Of a stretch of 64,000 nt of DNA, positions 1 to 11,601 are shown one piece after another. The stretch comes from Ligustrum vulgare (Eukaryota > Streptophyta > Magnoliopsida > Lamiales > Oleaceae). Where the stretch lies: assembly GCA_963555705.1 (NCBI GenBank), contig OY743189.1, positions 7,023,501 to 7,087,500 of the forward strand, written 5' to 3'. A program made the position numbers and the translations under genes. The stretch's first letter is position 1, and every line of letters begins with the position of its first letter. Under the pieces are notes generated by a model, which did no database searches, was not told the DNA's origin, and saw nothing but the letters and a program-made list of their open reading frames with translations.

Positions 1-545
1 ATATAAATCCACCTATAACTTTTATTGAATCCTCAATAAAAACTGTTTTAATCAAAATCAAATCTACATTACAATGAATGAAAAAAGCATATAAATAAAC
101 AAAATAAACCTAGCCGCTAATTTACTCAAAATAGAATTCTAATTAAACTAGAATACTAAATTAGGAAAATAACCTAAAAACCAAAAAAGGAAACTAAATA
201 ATTAAAAATCCACAAAATCAGGCCCCTACTCAATTACGGCCGTAAATACCGGGCTTACGATCGTAAGCCCTTCTCTGGTCCAAAATTAATACCGCAGTTA
301 CGGCCATGACGAATTTGATTACGACCGTAAGTCACGTTCTGCCCAAAAATTGCGATAACTGTGTAAGGCAGTAATTCCAACGGTTACGGCCGTAAAAGGC
401 ACTCTGCTTAATTTTCTGGTTCTTTTCGACATGATTTGATCTTCAAAGCTCGTCAAACCTGCTGAATTCTTGTTTTGGCTTGAATATTTAAATTTTCCCG
501 TCAAGCCTGCTATGATTCGTATTATCGAGGTTCTGGATCACATCA
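1..545 (-). repeat. LTR 1 of the tandem array (truncated by window start)
   Basis: Matches the last 545 bp of the 805-bp LTRs further right but has many point differences. It ends GGATCACATCA, followed by the rc purine tract TACCCTCCTTC. It is the 3' LTR (minus-strand sense) of unit 1. Confidence 0.85.
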
Positions 546-557
546 TACCCTCCTTCT

Positions 558-1352
558 TTAAGATGATTCGTCCAGAATTATAGCTTTGTTCATGAATGTA
601 ACTGCTCCCCCTGGATCAAACGGAAAATTTCTCCTGCCATTGCACATGATCAACCAAAAATATTCTGCAACGGGGGTCACGTGAATGGCTTGAAGTTGAA
701 ACACCTCTAGACATTGGTGGTGTTGCCCAAATTTCCACGTACCATTAACCTGCAAGAAAGAATTAAATAGAACGGGGAGGGAAATGTTAGGTTCATGAGG
801 TACAAGGTATGGATCATTGTATTCATGAATTATCACCGTCAATTCCACCTTTTGAACCACGAGGCCCTTCTCTTCACCTCTTTCTCCTTTTGCAACTTCT
901 TGCTCACCCCCCTCTATCTCTTTTCTCTCAAGCTCGGTTACTTCATCTAACTCAAGATTTTCTAGCTCATCCACCTATTCAATTTTTTTTCTTTCAAATT
1001 CAACCACATCTTCTACCTCTACATTCGTATCACCATGTTCGCACACTACCTCATCACTATCCAAATGTTGATCTACCAATTCAAAACCCAAATTTTGAAC
1101 TTCTACCCTAACTTCTAATTCTTCATCAAATTTTGGAGTTTGTTCACCTAACTCCACTTTTTCAATTCCTACCACAAAGTTCGGGGTTTCTTCAACTAAT
1201 TTATGTCTCAAGCCTCTCTCCTTCTTTTCAACTTCCATATCCCGAGGCTCGACATGATTTTCACTCTCTTCTAACCATCTAATTACTGCCTTTCGTTTCT
1301 CCTCCTTCCTTTGTAATTTAGCTAAATATTTTATTTCCTGCCTCCCGTTCAC
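558..1352 (-). pseudogene. Broken acidic ORF of tandem unit 1
   Basis: This minus-strand frame starts MNGRQEIKYLAK and is very rich in Glu, Lys and Val (for example VEVEDVVEFERKKIE). A TAG stop at 975-977 replaces a Glu codon that units 2 and 3 keep. After the stop the frame stays open to 558 and ends with a stretch containing RRNFPFDPGG and then ILDESS. I do not recognise a known gag, protease or polymerase domain. The composition suggests a coiled or charged structural protein. The product is probably a relic of the internal coding region of a Ty3/gypsy-like parent, but no function can be assigned. Confidence 0.6.
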
Positions 1353-2050
1353 ACCTCAATTTTTCCTCATAAATTTCCTTTTGAATCTTCAAAATTGCCT
1401 TAGGATCAATCTCGACTCCTCTCTTAACCCCAATTCCATCTCAAGGTTTAGGATCACGCCTATAATGACTCTCATCACTACGATTTGCTTGAGATCGCCC
1501 CTTTTTAAATTTCCCCTCACTTTCATCTAGTTTATCCAACCTTATCAAAGCATCATTCAAAAATCTCCACATACGATCTTTATCATTATCATTCCCCCTT
1601 CTAGATGGATATTTTTCTTAAAAATTGGACATTATAGAATTTATGTGGAACGGGATGGAAAAGAACAATAAACAAATGATCAAGAAATTCAAGAAAGTGG
1701 TTCTTGAATGGACTCTCTCTTTTTTTTTTCTTTTTGAATTTTGGATGAATTTTCGGAATAAAATAAATAAAAAAAATCTTTTTTTTTATAAATCCGAAAA
1801 TTCGACAACGAACACGACAAAACAAACGGAACTTAATTCTGAAAGAATTAAGCAAAAAAACACTTTTGAAATTTTTTTTGGAACGATTTTCTAGATTAAA
1901 GACTCAACAAACTCAAGAACAAGAAGAACGCAAAAAACTGAAAATAAAACACTCAACAAGATATGAATGATTTTTATGAGACTCGATGATAAACATAAAA
2001 ATCAAACTGGATAGAAAAACTTGAATTCAGAGTCCAGCTTTGATACCTGA

Positions 2051-2855
2051 TGATGAGATTCGAAGCGGGGAAGAAACGTCAGAAAGTTCCGAACTCAGGT
2101 TGTGGTTGGACAGATGAATCATGACCCGATATTCACGACGCGATGGCACGATGATGCGGAATAAAGAACCACAAGTTTCGAAACGCCACAATGATTTGCC
2201 CAATCTCCTTGATAAGTCTTTGATTTGAACGCCACAAATATTCTAGCAAATATTTGATAAGTTCGATATTTGAACGCCACAAGAAATATTCTTGATAAGT
2301 TCGAAAAACATATGAATCCACCTATAACTTTTATTGAATCCTCAACAAAAATTGTTTTAATCAAAATCAAATTTACATTACAATGAATGAAAAAAGCATA
2401 TAAATAAACAAAATAAACTTAGCCGCTAATTTACTCAAAATAGAATTCTAATTAAACTAGAATACTAAATTAGGAAAATAACCTAAAAACCAAAAAAGGA
2501 AACTAAATAATTAAAAATCCACAAAATCAGGCCGCTACTCAATTACGGCCTTAAATATCGGTCTTACGGCCATAAGCCCCTCTCTGGTCCAAAATTAATA
2601 CCGCAGTTACGGCCGTAACGAATTTGATTACGGCCGTAAGTCACGTTCTGCCCAAAAATTACGATAACTGTGTTACGGAAGTAATTCCAACGGTTACGTC
2701 CGTAAAAGGCACTCTGCTTAATTTTCTGGTTCTTTTCGACATGATTTGATCTTCAAAGCTCGTCAAACCTGCTGAATTCTTGTTTTGGCTTGAATATTTA
2801 AATTTTCCAGTCAAGCCTACTATGATTCGTATTATCGGGGTTCTGAATCACATCA
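2051..2855 (-). repeat. LTR 2 of the tandem array
   Basis: 805 bp, TGATGAGATTCG...GAATCACATCA on the plus strand. It serves unit 1 as the 5' LTR and unit 2 as the 3' LTR. It carries a cluster of TTACGGCCGTAA-like palindromes at 2543-2705. Confidence 0.88.
2543..2705. promoter_or_regulatory. Palindrome cluster in the tandem-array LTRs
   Basis: TTACGGCCGTAA-like words start at 2543, 2564, 2607, 2628, 2659, 2673 and 2694, so three pairs are exactly 21 bp apart. Several words are mutated at CpG (for example TTACGGCCATAA). The same cluster recurs in LTRs 3 and 4, and its counterpart is in LTR 1. A binding array for a dimeric protein is an inference. Confidence 0.6.
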
Positions 2856-3023
2856 TACCCTCCTTCTTTAAGATGATTCGTCCAGAATCATAGCTTTGTT
2901 CATGAATGTAACTGCTCCCCCTGGATCAAACGAAAAATTTCTCCTACCATTGCACATGATCAACCAAAAATATTCTGCAACGGGGGTCACGTGAATGGCT
3001 TGAAGTTGAAGCACCTTTGGACA

Positions 3024-3662
3024 TTAGTGGTGTTGTCCAAATTTCCACACACCATTAACCTGCAAGAAAGAATTAAATAGAACGGGGAGGGAAATATTAG
3101 GTTCATGAGATACAAGGTATGGATCCCTGTATTCATGAATTATCACCGTCAATTCAACCTTTTGAACCACGAGGCCCTTCTCTTCACCTCTTTCTCCTTT
3201 TGCAACTTCTTGCTCACCCCCCTCTATCTCTTTTCTCTCAAGCTCGGTTACTTCATCTAACTCAAGATTTTCTAGCTCATCCACCTCTTCAATTTTTTTT
3301 CTTTCAAATTCAACAACATCTTCTACCTCTACATTCGTATCACCATGTTCGCACACTACCTCATCACTATCCAAATGTTGATCTACCAATTCAAAACCCA
3401 AATTTTGAACTTCTACCCTAACTTCTAATTCTTCATCAAATTTTGGAGTTTGTTCACCTAACTCCACTTTTTCAATTCCTACCACAAAGTTCGGGGTCTC
3501 TTCAACTAATTTATGTCTCAAGCCTCTCTCCTTCTTTTCAAATTCCATATCCCGAGGCTCGACATGATTTTCACTCTCTTCTAACCATCTAATTACCGCC
3601 TTTCGTTTCTCCTCCTTCCTTTGTAATTTAGCTAAATATTTTATTTCCTGCCTCCCGTTCAC
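3024..3662 (-). pseudogene. Acidic 212-aa ORF of tandem unit 2
   Basis: Same frame as in unit 1. The first break is repaired (Glu-Glu-Val read through), but a TAA at the 3' end replaces a CAA still present in unit 1, so the FDPGG-containing tail is lost. The sequence is charged, with many Glu-Val/Lys-Glu repeats, and has no signal peptide or membrane segment. Upstream, between 3663 and about 3950, a second minus-strand frame (DALIRLDKLDESEGK) runs towards the ORF but is out of phase and has a stop. The coding region is therefore already decayed. Function is unknown. Confidence 0.55.
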
Positions 3663-4360
3663 ACCTCAATTTTTCCTCATAAATTTCCTTTTGAATCTTC
3701 AAAATTGCCTTAGGATCAATCTCGACTCCTCTCTTAACCCCAATTCCATCTCAGGATTTAGGATCACGCCTATAATGACTCTCATCACTACGATTTGCTT
3801 GAGATCGCCCCTTTTTAAATTTCCCCTCACTTTCATCTAGTTTATCCAACCTTATCAAAGCATCATTCAAAAATCTCCACATACGATCTTTATCATTATC
3901 ATTCCCCCTTCTAGATGGATATTTTTCTTAAAAATTGGACATTATAGAATTTATGTGGAACGGGATGGAAAAGAACAATAAACAAATGATCAAGAAATTC
4001 AAGAAAGTGGTTCTTGAATGGACTCTCTCTTTTTTTTTTCTTTTTGAATTTTGGATGAATTTTCGGAATAAAATAAATAAAAAAAATCTTTTTTTTTATA
4101 AATCCGAAAATTCGACAACGAACACGACAAAACAAACGGAACTTAATTCTGAAAGAATTAAGCAAAAAAACACTTTTGAAATTTTTTTTGGAACGATTTT
4201 CTAGATTAAAGACTCAACAAACTCAAGAACAAGAAGAACGCAAAAAACTGAAAATAAAACACTCAACAAGATATGAATGATTTTTATGAGACTCGATGAT
4301 AAACATAAAAATCAAACTGGATAGAAAAACTTGAATTCAGAGTCCAGCTTTGATACCTGA

Positions 4361-5165
4361 TGATGAGATTCGAAGCGGGGAAGAAACGTCAGAAAGTTCC
4401 GAACTCAGGTTGTGGTTGGACAGATGAATCATGACCCGATATTCACGACGCGATGGCACGATGATGCGGAATAAAGAACCACAAGTTTCGAAACGCCACA
4501 ATGATTTGCCCAATCTCCTTGATAAGTCTTTGATTTGAACGCCACAAATATTCTAGCAAATATTTGATAAGTTCGATATTTGAACGCCACAAGAAATATT
4601 CTTGATAAGTTCGAAAAACATATGAATCCACCTATAACTTTTATTGAATCCTCAACAAAAATTGTTTTAATCAAAATCAAATTTACATTACAATGAATGA
4701 AAAAAGCATATAAATAAACAAAATAAACTTAGCCGCTAATTTACTCAAAATAGAATTCTAATTAAACTAGAATACTAAATTAGGAAAATAACCTAAAAAC
4801 CAAAAAAGGAAACTAAATAATTAAAAATCCACAAAATCAGGCCGCTACTCAATTACGGCCTTAAATATCGGTCTTACGGCCATAAGCCCCTCTCTGGTCC
4901 AAAATTAATACCGCAGTTACGGCCGTAACGAATTTGATTACGGCCGTAAGTCACGTTCTGCCCAAAAATTACGATAACTGTGTTACGGAAGTAATTCCAA
5001 CGGTTACGTCCGTAAAAGGCACTCTGCTTAATTTTCTGGTTCTTTTCGACATGATTTGATCTTCAAAGCTCGTCAAACCTGCTGAATTCTTGTTTTGGCT
5101 TGAATATTTAAATTTTCCAGTCAAGCCTACTATGATTCGTATTATCGGGGTTCTGAATCACATCA
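4361..5165 (-). repeat. LTR 3 of the tandem array
   Basis: 805 bp, no difference from LTR 2 seen by eye, displaced by exactly 2310 bp. The palindrome cluster is at 4853-5015. Confidence 0.88.
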
Positions 5166-5333
5166 TACCCTCCTTCTTTAAGATGATTCGTCCAGAATCA
5201 TAGCTTTGTTCATGAATGTAACTGCTCCCCCTGGATCAAACGAAAAATTTCTCCTACCATTGCACATGATCAACCAAAAATATTCTGCAACGGGGGTCAC
5301 GTGAATGGCTTGAAGTTGAAGCACCTTTGGACA

Positions 5334-5972
5334 TTAGTGGTGTTGTCCAAATTTCCACACACCATTAACCTGCAAGAAAGAATTAAATAGAACGGGGAGG
5401 GAAATATTAGGTTCATGAGATACAAGGTATGGATCCCTGTATTCATGAATTATCACCGTCAATTCAACCTTTTGAACCACGAGGCCCTTCTCTTCACCTC
5501 TTTCTCCTTTTGCAACTTCTTGCTCACCCCCCTCTATCTCTTTTCTCTCAAGCTCGGTTACTTCATCTAACTCAAGATTTTCTAGCTCATCCACCTCTTC
5601 AATTTTTTTTCTTTCAAATTCAACAACATCTTCTACCTCTACATTCGTATCACCATGTTCGCACACTACCTCATCACTATCCAAATGTTGATCTACCAAT
5701 TCAAAACCCAAATTTTGAACTTCTACCCTAACTTCTAATTCTTCATCAAATTTTGGAGTTTGTTCACCTAACTCCACTTTTTCAATTCCTACCACAAAGT
5801 TCGGGGTCTCTTCAACTAATTTATGTCTCAAGCCTCTCTCCTTCTTTTCAAATTCCATATCCCGAGGCTCGACATGATTTTCACTCTCTTCTAACCATCT
5901 AATTACCGCCTTTCGTTTCTCCTCCTTCCTTTGTAATTTAGCTAAATATTTTATTTCCTGCCTCCCGTTCAC
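5334..5972 (-). pseudogene. Acidic 212-aa ORF of tandem unit 3
   Basis: The same 212-residue translation as the ORF of unit 2, displaced by 2310 bp, with the same truncating TAA and the same loss of the FDPGG tail. No independent mutation is visible, so units 2 and 3 separated very recently, or are one unit duplicated in assembly. Confidence 0.55.
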
Positions 5973-6670
5973 ACCTCAATTTTTCCTCATAAATTTCCTT
6001 TTGAATCTTCAAAATTGCCTTAGGATCAATCTCGACTCCTCTCTTAACCCCAATTCCATCTCAGGATTTAGGATCACGCCTATAATGACTCTCATCACTA
6101 CGATTTGCTTGAGATCGCCCCTTTTTAAATTTCCCCTCACTTTCATCTAGTTTATCCAACCTTATCAAAGCATCATTCAAAAATCTCCACATACGATCTT
6201 TATCATTATCATTCCCCCTTCTAGATGGATATTTTTCTTAAAAATTGGACATTATAGAATTTATGTGGAACGGGATGGAAAAGAACAATAAACAAATGAT
6301 CAAGAAATTCAAGAAAGTGGTTCTTGAATGGACTCTCTCTTTTTTTTTTCTTTTTGAATTTTGGATGAATTTTCGGAATAAAATAAATAAAAAAAATCTT
6401 TTTTTTTATAAATCCGAAAATTCGACAACGAACACGACAAAACAAACGGAACTTAATTCTGAAAGAATTAAGCAAAAAAACACTTTTGAAATTTTTTTTG
6501 GAACGATTTTCTAGATTAAAGACTCAACAAACTCAAGAACAAGAAGAACGCAAAAAACTGAAAATAAAACACTCAACAAGATATGAATGATTTTTATGAG
6601 ACTCGATGATAAACATAAAAATCAAACTGGATAGAAAAACTTGAATTCAGAGTCCAGCTTTGATACCTGA

Positions 6671-7475
6671 TGATGAGATTCGAAGCGGGGAAGAAACGTC
6701 AGAAAGTTCCGAACTCAGGTTGTGGTTGGACAGATGAATCATGACCCGATATTCACGACGCGATGGCACGATGATGCGGAATAAAGAACCACAAGTTTCG
6801 AAACGCCACAATGATTTGCCCAATCTCCTTGATAAGTCTTTGATTTGAACGCCACAAATATTCTAGCAAATATTTGATAAGTTCGATATTTGAACGCCAC
6901 AAGAAATATTCTTGATAAGTTCGAAAAACATATGAATCCACCTATAACTTTTATTGAATCCTCAACAAAAATTGTTTTAATCAAAATCAAATTTACATTA
7001 CAATGAATGAAAAAAGCATATAAATAAACAAAATAAACTTAGCCGCTAATTTACTCAAAATAGAATTCTAATTAAACTAGAATACTAAATTAGGAAAATA
7101 ACCTAAAAACCAAAAAAGGAAACTAAATAATTAAAAATCCACAAAATCAGGCCGCTACTCAATTACGGCCTTAAATATCGGTCTTACGGCCATAAGCCCC
7201 TCTCTGGTCCAAAATTAATACCGCAGTTACGGCCGTAACGAATTTGATTACGGCCGTAAGTCACGTTCTGCCCAAAAATTACGATAACTGTGTTACGGAA
7301 GTAATTCCAACGGTTACGTCCGTAAAAGGCACTCTGCTTAATTTTCTGGTTCTTTTCGACATGATTTGATCTTCAAAGCTCGTCAAACCTGCTGAATTCT
7401 TGTTTTGGCTTGAATATTTAAATTTTCCAGTCAAGCCTACTATGATTCGTATTATCGGGGTTCTGAATCACATCA
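6671..7475 (-). repeat. LTR 4, right end of the tandem array
   Basis: 805 bp, again apparently identical to LTRs 2 and 3. It ends CACATCA at 7475 and runs into unique DNA (TATATGCATC). Here no purine tract follows the LTR, so this is the outer 5' LTR in minus-strand sense. The partner target duplication lies outside the window. Confidence 0.87.
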
Positions 7476-8257
7476 TATATGCATCACTTATCTTCTCCAG
7501 CGTATAATATGCAAGAAAACAACCTTATTAAGCTCTAATATCGATGTAAACTATAGTTGCATGCTGCTATCCAGAATTGAAGCATTAAAACTTACTTGAA
7601 CTTGAAGAAATCTAAAATCTTCATGGTTGAATTAGTTGTCTCTGATTACTTGCTTTCCACACTACTTTGTACTCACTTCTTGGTAAGAAATTCGATCACA
7701 ATTGAAGGAATTTGATTGTCACAACCTAAGTGCCTATTTTTGTGAGTCTTCATACTAAAAGTGTGGTTTTAGTGTCTTTCCAATTTATGTATATTTTCAC
7801 ATACGAATTTTTCCCTTTTGTTTCTATCATCATCCTTCATCATGTTCTAAGAACACTATTTTGAGGTTATGAGAATTATTAGAGATGGCAATTTCTCCCG
7901 TGGGGATCGGATGGGAGTTATTAGAGATGACAATTTCCCCTGCAAGACCTGATCCCCTCGGGGACCTGCCCCGAATGGGGCGGGGATGGGAATGAGGTCC
8001 CCGACCCATCCTCGCGCCCGTTTAAAATTTAAAAATTTAAAAATTCAATACATTTTGAAAAATTACGTATTCTTTTAAACCAAGTTAGATGATTAGAACC
8101 TATATTACTAACATAAAGAAATGGGATAATAAGCTCACAGGGCACATCTCCCAGTGGCAAATGGGAGGGATGGAAAAATCTTCAGCGCAGTCGAGTGCAG
8201 GGTTTGAATCCTGAAATAATGGATTTGTGCCCTGTGACAAACGGAAGTTATGACTTT
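7476..8257. other. Intergenic gap with GC-rich repeat fragment
   Basis: No gene is seen. From about 7885 to 8025 lies a GC-rich stretch with GGGGACCTGCCCCG and GAGGTCCCCGACCCA, of the kind common near ends of plant hAT-type elements. A related copy of this phrase is at 12828-12855. Around 8115-8262 is a short segment with a loose tRNA B-box-like word (GGGTTTGAATCCTG), too weak to call a SINE. Confidence 0.4.
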
Positions 8258-8262
8258 CCACA

Positions 8263-9214
8263 TGATGAGATCCCAGTCGGGAAATCTCGTCAAAAACGCG
8301 GAATAAGGAAATTTAAATCCTAGGAAAGATCTAAATCAGATCTGACACAAAAAATAACAAGAACACGAATAAATAAACGGGAATTAAAAGATAGATTCGA
8401 CGATAAAACCTTGACCCAACAATCACGACGCAATTAATGACGATGCGGATTGAAGAACCAAGATTGGTGAACGCCACAAGGGTTGTCAATTCCTTGATAA
8501 GTTCGTTGAGTGAACGCCACAAAGAACGGATCTTTGATAAGCTCGAAACAAAAGGGAAAAACTCAACCTTTAACAAGGGGATCCTCTCTCAATTTAATTC
8601 ATAAACTCAAACTTGTTCCCCTTTTACAATGAATGGAAAGGAATATAAATAAGTAAAATAACCTAGCCTCTAATATACTCAAAATATAATTCTAATTAAG
8701 CTAAAATTCCAAATTATGCAAATAACTTAAAATAAAAAAAGGAAACAAAATAATTGGAAAATTCCCGGAAAATCTGGCGCTGCTTATTTATGGCCGTGAC
8801 GAACCCTTTTACGGTCGTAAAGGCCTTTCTGATCAAAAACTGATTTATTATTTACGGTCGTGACGAATTTCTTACGGCCGTGAAATTCCCCTTTTTTGAA
8901 TGTTACGGCCGTAACTTCCAAGCTTACGGTCGTAAGCCTCGTTCTGTTGAAATTCTCATTTTTTCTTCGCTAATTGATTACGGCCGTGATAACATGATTT
9001 ACGGCCGTGAATATATGGGTTACGGCCGTGAAGGTCCTCTTTTACGGCCGTAATGGAATTTCTGCCCAAATTACTTCGTTTTCTTGATTCGGCTCGATCC
9101 GTCCCTCTTCTCGGCTCGACCCCAACACGGAACTTGCTCTATTTTGCACGTAGATCACTGTCATATTGCCGATGGATCGAATTCGCCCTTCGATGCCTGG
9201 TCCGGATCACATCA
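8263..9214 (-). repeat. 3' LTR of the gag-only element
   Basis: 952 bp, TGATGAGATCCC...GGATCACATCA on the plus strand. It carries ten TTACGGCCGTAA-like palindromes at 8788-9053, many in steps of 21 bp. Confidence 0.9.
8788..9053. promoter_or_regulatory. Palindrome cluster in the gag-only element LTR
   Basis: Ten words of the TTACGGCCGTAA family start at 8788, 8809, 8852, 8872, 8903, 8924, 8978, 8999, 9020 and 9042. Within groups the step is 20-22 bp. The 5' LTR carries the matching cluster at about 12168-12435. Decayed copies mostly show C-to-T or G-to-A at the CpG steps. Confidence 0.65.
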
Positions 9215-9563
9215 TACTCCCTCTCTTGAAAAGGATTCGACCTCGAATCCATTTTTGGTTGGATTTTCGGACTCCTCCTGTTTTTCTGAGCTCGATGATC
9301 ATGTTTAAGCTTTGTAAGATCCTTTAGACTTTTGGCCTGCTCATTTTGGCCAAAGAATTTCTTTCCCGCTTTAAGTTCATGGCTTGATTTATGTCCCTGC
9401 AAATAGATTTAATAGAACTGGGGAGGGATGTGTTAGCAAATGCAAATAAACTCATTTTTGTGGTGGACTCTCTTTTCTTTTTCTTTTCACTCTCAAGCTC
9501 ACCTTTTTCTGAGGTCGTGGCCTCAACTCTCTTGTTTTCAATTTTCACACTCTCTCCTTTTTC

Positions 9564-11313
9564 TTAGGTCGTGGCCTCAACGCTCTTATTTTTCCCCTCA
9601 AACTCACTCTTTATTTTCAATTGGTCCTCTTGGACCTCTTTAGGTGATAGCGGAGCAAGAGTGATCATTTTTCCACCCTTCACGAAAGAATATCGATTTT
9701 TAAACCCGTCATACACTACCCTCCTATCATGTTCCCAAGGTCTCCCCCAACAAGATATGGCCAACATGCATAGGTACCACATCACAAACCACCTCATCCT
9801 TATAACCCCCGATTGTAAAATTGACCCCACCCTGTTTATTTACCTTAATTTCTCCCGACTCGGTCAGCCATTGCAATTTATAAGGGTTCGGATGTTTTAT
9901 CAAGCTCAAACCCAATTTCTCAACCAACGTGGTACTAACCACATTAGTACAACTCCCCCCGTCAATCACCATACCACAAACCTTTTTACCCACTAAGCAC
10001 CTAGTATGGAAGAGATTGTCCCTTTGCTCACCAATTTCATCCACCCTGACCCTAGCACTAAGGACACGCCGATTAACAAGTGAATCTTTAACAACATAGG
10101 TCAGCCCTTCCTCATCACTACTACTACTAGCCCCAACATCCACTAACTTAGGCATTCCCTTAAATTCATCCTCGGAACTAATTTCACCATTATCACGTAA
10201 GATCATTAGCTTCCTATTTGGACACTGGGATGCTATATGACCCATACCCAAGCACTTAAAACATTTAATATTTCTATCCCGAGTAGTTTGAGAATCAGAA
10301 ATATTTTTACCTTTCGTTGTAGGCTCCACCTTCCCTTTCAGGTTATGTTCAACGTTGGATTCCTGCTTCGGTTGTGATGTAGGATAAGATGGTGAGTGTC
10401 TTGCTGCCCCCTTTCGCCTTAGCTGTCTTTCCACCTTCATGGCCATATGCACCATATCATCTAGCTCCACATAATGTTGCAGCTCAATGACATTAGCAAT
10501 GTCTCTATTCAGCCCACTCAGAAACCTAGCCATCGTTACTTCCCGATCCTCCACCACGTTAGCCCGAATCATCGCCACCTCCATATCCTTGTGATAATCC
10601 TCTACACTCCTCGATCTCTGAGTCAAACCCTGCAGCCTCTGGTAAATATCCCTATAATAATGAGTCGGCACAAACCGCTTCCTCATTATGGTTTTTAATT
10701 CACCCCAAGTCTCCATCGGCTCCTCAAGGTTCCTCCTCCTACCCGTAACTAGTTGATCCCACCAAATATTTGCGTAGTCGGTGAATTCAATTACGGCTAA
10801 TTTCACCTTCTTCTTTTCCGAATAATTATTACAATCAAAAAGCCGTTCAACCTTTGTCTCCCAATCCAAGTACGCTTCCGGATCACTCCTACCCTGGAAC
10901 GACGGTATTTTCACTTTAATTTTTCCAAGGTCGTCATCAACATCATCTCTACCCCCACGATGCCTCCTAGCATCACGACACTCCCTATCATGCCTCCTCT
11001 CATACCTATCTCCTCTATCCCTCCTTCGCATACTTCCCAAAGATATACATACACTTTCACTTCACATGCCCTCATCATTCATACTAACCTCACGCCTATT
11101 ACCTCCCCTAACCCGAGAACCATCATGAGATTGATCACGAGGTCTTTGTTCACATTCTGCACCTCGATTCTCCATCTGTACCATAAACATCTCAAATTGT
11201 GCCCTCATTGCTGCAATATCATTGTTACCATGTTCATTCCTTCTATTTACATCCCCGAGTTGTTTTCTGTCTCCAATAGAAGATGAAGATGTGGAAACCT
11301 CTCTATCAGACAT
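9564..11313 (-). pseudogene. Retrotransposon gag-protease, disrupted
   Basis: Starts with ATG at 11313 (MSDREVSTSSSS). A TGA at 11062-11064 interrupts the same frame, which then runs to 9727. Visible domains: a gag capsid core (DPEAYLDWETKVERLF, YANIWWDQLV, RFVPTHYYRDIYQRLQGL), a zinc knuckle CFKCLGMGHIASQC (C-X2-C-X4-H-X4-C), and a protease region with VIDGGSCTNVVS. A one-base gain in a run of five G near 9735-9740 shifts the frame at ILLG. The correct continuation (GRPWEHDRRVVYDG) is read in another frame down to a TAA at 9564. No polymerase follows. The gag is the particle protein. As it stands it cannot be made full length. Confidence 0.9.
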
Positions 11314-11601
11314 TTTTAAAACACAAACAAGGAAATTCAGAATATTTGGGGAATATTTGGGAATTTTCGAATTTTTTTTTTTAATCTGCCAGGGAATTGG
11401 ACTACGAGTATGGCAGAACAAAAGGAACCGGATTTGGACGGAAAAAAAACAAGAAAAACACTTTTGAATTTTTGGGACTGACTCTTATGGATCAAACTGA
11501 AGAAAATTATGACTGACACGAAGAACGCGAAGAACACAAAAAAAATCAAGAAAATTCAAGAAACGCAAGAATCTGAAATAGATCTAAGCTCTGATACCAG
11601 A

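Larger units (their letters stand above)
1..7475 (-). mobile_element. Tandem array of a non-autonomous LTR retrotransposon (four LTRs, three internal regions)
   Basis: Four LTR copies alternate with three 1505-bp internal regions at an exact 2310-bp period. The first LTR is cut by the window start. Reading on the minus strand, each LTR starts TGATGTGATTC and ends CTCATCA. It is followed by a degenerate tRNA-iMet primer site (AGGTATCAAAGC, rc near 2038-2050, 4348-4360 and 6658-6670). Each internal region ends in a purine tract (rc of TACCCTCCTTCTTT at 546, 2856 and 5166). No reverse transcriptase or integrase fits in the internal region, so the family is non-autonomous. Units 2 and 3 look identical by eye and unit 1 is diverged. 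Shared LTRs between units point to unequal LTR-LTR recombination, although an assembly duplication of units 2 and 3 cannot be excluded. Confidence 0.88.

Noticed and set aside
809..1111. Plus-strand 100-aa frames in the tandem units (also 3119 and 5429)
   Set aside because: Antisense shadow of the acidic minus-strand frame. The composition (His, Leu, Pro) has no support.
1..7475. 2310-bp repeats considered as a protein-coding gene family
   Set aside because: LTR ends, primer sites and purine tracts show retrotransposon structure. The ORF is broken in every unit.
8115..8262. tRNA-derived SINE suggested by GGGTTTGAATCCTG
   Set aside because: No convincing A box, no poly(A/T) tail and no flanking duplication.
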